Positions 59,712 through 64,000 of a stretch of 64,000 nucleotides of DNA are shown in pieces (the stretch's first letter is position 1; each line of letters begins with the position of its first letter). The DNA comes from Neolewinella antarctica (GTDB lineage: Bacteria > Bacteroidota > Bacteroidia > Chitinophagales > Saprospiraceae). The notes under the pieces were generated by a model. It searched no databases. It saw only the letters and a program-made list of their open reading frames with translations, and had not been told where the DNA came from. The stretch is taken from NCBI RefSeq assembly GCF_011927835.1, contig NZ_JAATJH010000001.1:573104-637103 (forward strand), given 5' to 3'. The position numbers were made by a program, and so were the translations under genes.

Positions 59712-60944
59712 ATGCTGCTAGACCGCTTCCTCCGCTACGTTAAAATCGATACCCAGTCCGACCCGCACTCCCCCACCCAACCGAGTACGGAAAAACAAAA
59801 AGACCTGGGTAAAGTCCTCGTTGCCGAACTACGGGAACTTGGCCTCGACAACGCCCACCTCGACGGACACGGCTACGTCTACGCCACTCTACCCGCCAGC
59901 CCCGGGGCGGAAAATGCACCGACCATTTGCTTCTGCAGCCACGTCGATACCTCGCCAGACGCGAGCGGCACGAACGTGAAACCCGTGGTGCACCGCAACT
60001 ACCAAGGACAGGACCTAGTGTTGCCCGACGACCCTTCGGTAGTCATCCGCAAGAGTGACCATGCCGGCCTCGACCGGAACATCGGCAACACCATCATTAC
60101 CGCCAGCGGCACGACCCTACTCGGAGCCGATAACAAATCCGGCGTCGCGGCCATCATGACCGCCGTCGAAACCCTGCTGAATAAGCCGGACATCCCACAC
60201 GCCCGAGTCCGTATCCTGTTCACTCCCGACGAAGAAATCGGCCGCGGCGTCAACGCCGTCGACATGAATAAACTCGACGCCGACTTCGGCTACACGATCG
60301 ACGGCGAAGAATTCATGAGCCTCCAGGACGAGACCTTCAGCGCCGACGGGGCCAGGATAGACATCACCGGCGTCAGCGCCCACCCCGGCATGGCCAAAGG
60401 GCACATGGAAAGCGCCATCAAGATTGCCGCCGAGATTATTTCTCGCCTTCCAAAAAACGAATTGACTCCCGAAACTACCGAGGGCAAACAGGGCTTCGTC
60501 CACCCGGTTGAGATGACCGCAAAAGCCGAAAGCGCCCGCATCGATCTCATCCTCCGCAGTTTCGCTACCGCTGAGCTGAAGGATCACCGCCAGTTACTGG
60601 AATCAATCATTGCGGATGTACAACCGGACTTTCCCAGCAGCGAAATTAAATTGACCATTACTGAGCAGTACCGCAACATGAAGGAAGTGCTCGACCAGCA
60701 TCCCGCCGTCATGCAACTCGCCAAGGACGCGATGACCAACGTCGGCCTCACGCCAAAACCGGACAGCATCCGCGGCGGCACCGATGGGTCCCGCCTGAGC
60801 TTCATGGGCCTACCCTGCCCCAACATCTTTGCCGGAGAACACGCGTTCCACGGCAAGTACGAATGGGCGAGCCTGGAAGAAATGGAAGCGGCGGCCAGCG
60901 TCGTCGTGGAAATCGCCCGGCTTGCCGCAAAACAAACCAAATGA
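59712..60944 (+). CDS. pepT: Peptidase T (tripeptide aminopeptidase)
   Basis: A 410-residue cytoplasmic M20 zinc peptidase that releases the N-terminal residue of tripeptides. Metal-site motifs are present in order: SHVDTSPD, GADNKSGVA, FTPDEEIG with the catalytic Glu, DGEEF, and RGGTDGSRLSFMGLPCPNIF near the end. The N-terminal LLDRFLRYVKIDTQSD is typical of PepT rather than other M20 peptidases. The stop overlaps the next ATG (ATGA). Confidence 0.95.
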   Translation: MLLDRFLRYVKIDTQSDPHSPTQPSTEKQKDLGKVLVAELRELGLDNAHLDGHGYVYATLPASPGAENAPTICFCSHVDTSPDASGTNVKPVVHRNYQGQDLVLPDDPSVVIRKSDHAGLDRNIGNTIITASGTTLLGADNKSGVAAIMTAVETLLNKPDIPHARVRILFTPDEEIGRGVNAVDMNKLDADFGYTIDGEEFMSLQDETFSADGARIDITGVSAHPGMAKGHMESAIKIAAEIISRLPKNELTPETTEGKQGFVHPVEMTAKAESARIDLILRSFATAELKDHRQLLESIIADVQPDFPSSEIKLTITEQYRNMKEVLDQHPAVMQLAKDAMTNVGLTPKPDSIRGGTDGSRLSFMGLPCPNIFAGEHAFHGKYEWASLEEMEAAASVVVEIARLAAKQTK

Positions 60945-61366
60945 TCTGGAAGACCACCCCCACCATCGACGGCCTGAACCAATCCGGCGTCAACACCGCC
61001 GGCGACGTGCTCGGCATTCGCTTCACTGAAGTGGGTGACGATTACCTAATTGCCACGATGCCGGTCGATAAAAACACCGTGCAGCCCATGCGGATGCTCC
61101 ACGGCGGCGTCAGCTGCGTGCTGGCCGAAACCCTGGGCAGCGTAGCCGGAATGCTGTGTGTACAAAACCCCGGCGTTGACTACGTAGTCGGGACGGAAAT
61201 TAACGCCTCTCACCTCCGGGGCGCGCCCGAGGGTACGGTCGTGACCGGTAAAGTGACTCCGGTGCGCGTTGGCCGGACGATCCAGGTTTGGAACATCGAC
61301 ATCACCGACGAGCGTGGCCGCCTGGTTTGCGTCAGCCGTTTGACTTGCGCCGTGATTAAGAGTTAA
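60941..61366 (+). CDS. PaaI-type hotdog-fold acyl-CoA thioesterase
   Basis: A 141-residue hotdog-fold protein of the PaaI/YbdB group, which splits acyl- or aroyl-CoA thioesters. It has MRMLHGGVSCVLAETLGSVAG, the central helix with catalytic Glu/Asp (shown here by its start and end), and VGTEINASHLRGAPEG. Such enzymes act in menaquinone synthesis (DHNA-CoA hydrolysis) or aromatic degradation. It is coupled to pepT by ATGA and overlaps the convergent sulfatase gene by four bases. The start at 60941 follows from this coupling and the family N-terminus. Confidence 0.87.
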   Translation: MIWKTTPTIDGLNQSGVNTAGDVLGIRFTEVGDDYLIATMPVDKNTVQPMRMLHGGVSCVLAETLGSVAGMLCVQNPGVDYVVGTEINASHLRGAPEGTVVTGKVTPVRVGRTIQVWNIDITDERGRLVCVSRLTCAVIKS

Positions 61367-62964
61367 TCCGGGACTTGAAGCTCGGTTTTAAGCGCCGCCA
61401 TGCGCTCCATTAGCCGTGTCTTGACCTCCCCTAGCTCCGCGTCCTCGCTGCGATTATCCATCTCGTGCGGATCGGTTTTCAGATCGTACAATTCATAACC
61501 CTCGAAGCCGGGTTCGGTAAACTGAATTAGCTTGTACCGCTCGTCCCGAATGCCCTCGTGGCGGGCGACCCGATGGTAAGAATTCATTTGTTGGTAGTAT
61601 CGGTAGTAAACGTCCTCGCGCCAGTCGTCGGGCGTGTTACCTTCCAGTAGCGGACGGAGACTACGGCCCTGGACCTCTTCCGGCGTAGCGATGCCCGCGT
61701 AGTCGAGGAGCGTGGGGCCGAGGTCGAGATTAAGCACGAGGTCTTCGTTGACCTTTTTGCCCTTGAAACCAGCCGGGTAGCGAATCATGAGCGGCGTGCG
61801 GTGGCTTTCTTCGTACATGAATCGTTTGTCGTACCAGCCGTGCTCGCCCAGGTAAAAGCCCTGGTCGGAGGTGTAGATCACGATGGTATTTTCGTCCAGT
61901 CCGGTTTCTTCCAGGTAGTCCAGTACGCGGCCGACGTTGTCGTCGACTGACTTTACGCTCGCGAGATAATCCTGCACATACCGCTGGTAGCGCCAGGCCA
62001 ATTCTTGCTCGGTTCCTTTCACTTCCCGCCACTCTTCCCCGATGCGTTTTAGGTAAGGCGCGAAGGCCGCGCGTTGCTGATCGGTTAGGCGCTCCATTTG
62101 CCAAGTAAAGCCTTTCACCCGGTCGAAATCCGGGTCGGTAATGAAGCCGGCGCCGCCCGTTCCCGGGTCGGGGTACTGGTATTCTTTCATCACCTTCAGG
62201 TCTTCGCTCGTGAACATGTCGGCGATGCGCATGTCGGCGTGGGCGGCGGCGGGGCGGCCCGCGTAGTCGTCCCGCAGCGTGGCCGGTTCCGGATAGCGTT
62301 TGTCGAGCAAGCCCGGTAGGTCACTAGTGTCGGGCATCCAGTTGCGGTGCGGTGCCTTGTGCCAGTAGAGCATCATGAAGGGTTGGTCGGTGGGGTCGTT
62401 CGCGGCGCGTTCGAGTTCTTCCAGCGCGTACTCCGTGATGATGTTGGTCGTGTAACCTTCCTGCCGGTCCAGCGTATCGCCGTTGTGGACGAAGACCGGG
62501 TAGTAGTAGTTCCCCTGGCCCACCAAGCCACGGAATTCGTCGATGCCGCGCGGCCGGGCCTGGAGGTGGTGTTTACCGATCAGCGAGGTACGGTAGCCGG
62601 CGTCGTGGAGCGCTTCGGGGAAGGTCCACTGGTCGGGGTTGAACGGGCTCAAGTTATCGATCTTTCCGTTCAGGTGGCTGTACTTTCCAGTGAGAATCGC
62701 CGCGCGGCTCGGTGCACAGATGGAGTTCGTCACAAAACTGTTCCGGAACACCACGCCCTCGTTTCCGATCCGGTCGAGGTTTGGCGTTTCAGTCAGTTCA
62801 TCCGTGTACGCCGAGATCGCCTTCTGGGCGTGGTCGTCGGACATGATGAACAGGATGTTGGGCCGGGGCAAAGCTTCCGTTACGGTCTCGGGGGCGCCCC
62901 GATAGCTATCGGGGCAGGAGCAGAGTAATACCGAGAGGAGCAGAAAAGCGTAGTAATTGCGCAT
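61363..62964 (-). CDS. Sulfatase lipoprotein of a polysaccharide utilisation locus
   Basis: A 533-residue type I sulfatase. Cys83 in SICAPSRAAILTG fits the C-x-P-S-R signature, the Cys to be converted to formylglycine. Metal-binding residues appear in ILFIMSDDHA and in the C-terminal YTSDQGFYLGEHGW. The N-terminus MRNYYAFLLLSVLLCSC is a lipoprotein signal, Cys17 being the likely anchor. Directly after the Cys a palindromic repeat encodes PDSYRGA. It would remove sulfate from a sulfated (algal-type) polysaccharide in the periplasm or at the surface, in keeping with the SusD-like gene upstream. An anaerobic or FGE-type maturase must be elsewhere. Confidence 0.93.
   Translation of the reverse strand: MRNYYAFLLLSVLLCSCPDSYRGAPETVTEALPRPNILFIMSDDHAQKAISAYTDELTETPNLDRIGNEGVVFRNSFVTNSICAPSRAAILTGKYSHLNGKIDNLSPFNPDQWTFPEALHDAGYRTSLIGKHHLQARPRGIDEFRGLVGQGNYYYPVFVHNGDTLDRQEGYTTNIITEYALEELERAANDPTDQPFMMLYWHKAPHRNWMPDTSDLPGLLDKRYPEPATLRDDYAGRPAAAHADMRIADMFTSEDLKVMKEYQYPDPGTGGAGFITDPDFDRVKGFTWQMERLTDQQRAAFAPYLKRIGEEWREVKGTEQELAWRYQRYVQDYLASVKSVDDNVGRVLDYLEETGLDENTIVIYTSDQGFYLGEHGWYDKRFMYEESHRTPLMIRYPAGFKGKKVNEDLVLNLDLGPTLLDYAGIATPEEVQGRSLRPLLEGNTPDDWREDVYYRYYQQMNSYHRVARHEGIRDERYKLIQFTEPGFEGYELYDLKTDPHEMDNRSEDAELGEVKTRLMERMAALKTELQVPD
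62896..62915. repeat. GATAGCTATC palindrome copy inside the sulfatase gene
   Basis: CCCCGATAGCTATCGGGG at 62897-62914, extended by one base pair on each side to a 20-base perfect palindrome. It falls in the codons just after the lipoprotein Cys. The same palindrome is at 51155-51176. Confidence 0.75.
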
Positions 62965-63061
62965 GGAGATGTAGTTAAGTTCTGCAACTTATTTTACTTG
63001 GTGATTAATGTCACCCGGATTTATTCGAAACCAAAAGACTATGTGCGCCTACGCTATTACT

Positions 63062-64000
63062 CTACTGCACGTACCCGGGGTTCTGTTCCAGTAGCCCCAA
63101 ACTAAGCTCAATGTCCCCCTGCGGAATTGGAAACAACTCATGTTTACCCTCCACAAAGTTTTTACCAAGCGCCTTCATGACGGAGGCGGCGCGGTTCGTC
63201 CGGACCAGATCGAACCAGCGGTGCTGCTCCATCGCCAGTTCTACCCGGCGCTCCCGTAGTATGGCGGCCCGTAGTTGACCTTGATCGGTTGTCGTCACGT
63301 CCGGGAGAAAGCGGGTGCTCGTTCCCCGGGCGCGGGCGCGGATTTGATTCAGGTAAACCAAAGCTTCCGCCTGACGGCCAGTTTCGTTAAGTGCTTCGCT
63401 AGCGATTAAGATTAAGTCGGCGTAGCGAAAAATGCGAATGTTGCCGGGGCCATTACCGTTGCCACCGGGGTGATCGACGACGAATGCTTTTTGGTTGAAC
63501 CGAGGGTTCACGATATCCGGATTGGGCTGAACGACGTTAGAACCGTCGGGCAAAATTTCTCCCACGTAAAGGATGGTGGCTTCCCGCCGGGGGTCTCCTA
63601 ATTCAAAAGCGCCGATCAAGTCATCGCTCGGACGGTTAAAACCCCAACCCAGATTCGTAGCACCGCGCACGCCCTGTACCTCGTTGTACTGCGTACCGCC
63701 TCCACCCGTCTCGTAAGCTGCGGCCTGTACTTCAAAGATGCTCTCGGAAGCATTTTCACCGGCCTGGGTGAAAATGCCCTGGTAGGTAGGTAACAAAGCA
63801 TATTCGTTACTATTGATGACTTCCTCAGCCAGGTTCGCCGCGTTGGCAAATTCACCACGGGTCAGTGCCACCTTCGCCAGGAGAGACTTAGCGGCCCCAC
63901 TGGTCGCGCGACCGAGATCTTTGGCCGCATATTCGGATTTTTCGGGCAGGACGCTCGCCGCAAATTCAAGGTCACTGATGATCTGCGCGTACACGTCCTC
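63062..64000 (-). CDS. SusD/RagB family nutrient-binding lipoprotein (partial)
   Basis: The C-terminal 312 or so residues of a SusD-like outer-membrane lipoprotein; the N-terminus lies beyond the right edge (the frame is open through base 64000). Family marks include AAKSLLAKVALTRGEFANAA (helical TPR part, in pieces), the FRYADLILIASEALNE motif, VYLNQIRARAR and the conserved ILRERRVELAMEQHRWFDLVR, quoted by parts. SusD proteins pair with a SusC-type TonB-dependent transporter, presumably encoded further right, to bind and import glycans. With the sulfatase downstream it marks the edge of a locus for a sulfated polysaccharide. Confidence 0.95.
   Translation of the reverse strand, partial: EDVYAQIISDLEFAASVLPEKSEYAAKDLGRATSGAAKSLLAKVALTRGEFANAANLAEEVINSNEYALLPTYQGIFTQAGENASESIFEVQAAAYETGGGGTQYNEVQGVRGATNLGWGFNRPSDDLIGAFELGDPRREATILYVGEILPDGSNVVQPNPDIVNPRFNQKAFVVDHPGGNGNGPGNIRIFRYADLILIASEALNETGRQAEALVYLNQIRARARGTSTRFLPDVTTTDQGQLRAAILRERRVELAMEQHRWFDLVRTNRAASVMKALGKNFVEGKHELFPIPQGDIELSLGLLEQNPGYVQ

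Noticed and set aside
63321-63345. GGGCGCGGGCGCGG in the SusD gene as another dispersed-repeat copy
   Set aside because: It lacks the GGGTGC end and lies in codons for a conserved Arg/Ala-rich SusD motif, so composition explains it.

Overview
The window is a gene-dense stretch of chromosome from a Bacteroidota bacterium, most likely a marine or aquatic Lewinella/Saprospiria-type organism; this placement is inference, not a computed phylogeny. The grounds are: GC-rich coding DNA with no Shine-Dalgarno signals; several promoters of the Bacteroidota TAnnTTTG type close to start codons; a SusD-like protein beside a sulfatase; a type IX secretion C-terminal sorting domain; an orphan TonB; YfhO, DUF3857 and DUF4856 proteins; and a Bacteroidota-type Gre-like protein.

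Layout. 1-4.5 kb: end of an unidentified enzyme, a TonB-like protein, a DoxX-like membrane protein, an outer-membrane barrel protein and a secreted subtilisin-like protease. 5-16.6 kb: DEAD-box helicase, a phosphodiesterase overlapping a GH113-like lipoprotein, a HEPN-domain protein, an AI-2E family permease, an S41 protease, an aminotransferase and a conserved protein of unknown function. 16.8-30.2 kb: TRAP transporter permeases without a binding protein, a lipoprotein, an S4-domain protein, gpsA with an apparent ATT start, YfhO, two coupled transglutaminase-like proteins, a dicarboxylate/amino-acid symporter and an SDR. 30.4-38.4 kb: thyA, a cysteine-cluster protein, then a probable iron-uptake operon (DUF4856 lipoprotein, imelysin, HTTM protein, TonB-dependent receptor). 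38.5-51.1 kb: Mrp/ApbC, tRNA-Ser, DUF547 lipoprotein, ScoAB, a DM13 protein with a T9SS tail, a Gre-like factor and a MarR-MFP-RND-nucleotidase-TolC efflux cluster. 51.3-64 kb: GH31, ribE-rimM, an LVIVD lipoprotein, a barrel protein, an ECF sigma factor overlapping a TM-plus-barrel protein, pepT, a thioesterase, and the edge of a polysaccharide utilisation locus (sulfatase, SusD).

The most striking feature outside the genes is a dispersed GC-rich repeat with core GCACCCGCG(A/G/C)CCGCGCC. About seventeen copies lie in the 64 kb, both between genes and inside them. Inside genes they mostly fall in signal peptides and linkers, where the copies read on the coding strand as ARxRVQG and those on the other strand as APAxAQ. 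Several intergenic copies form convergent pairs, one of which is an 18-bp-arm hairpin. Others sit directly after a TAnnTTTG-like promoter element. A second palindrome, CCCCGATAGCTATCGGGG, occurs twice and once replaces the core of the first repeat. Heptamer tandem repeats, a perfect 26-bp inverted repeat within the efflux operon and a 326-bp element with terminal inverted repeats add to this repeat load.

The candidates for less-described biology are the sigma factor overlapping a single-TM protein with an outer-membrane-type barrel, the dispersed repeat family, the gpsA non-canonical start, and a set of genes whose -7 promoter element ends exactly four bases before ATG, which points to leaderless mRNAs.
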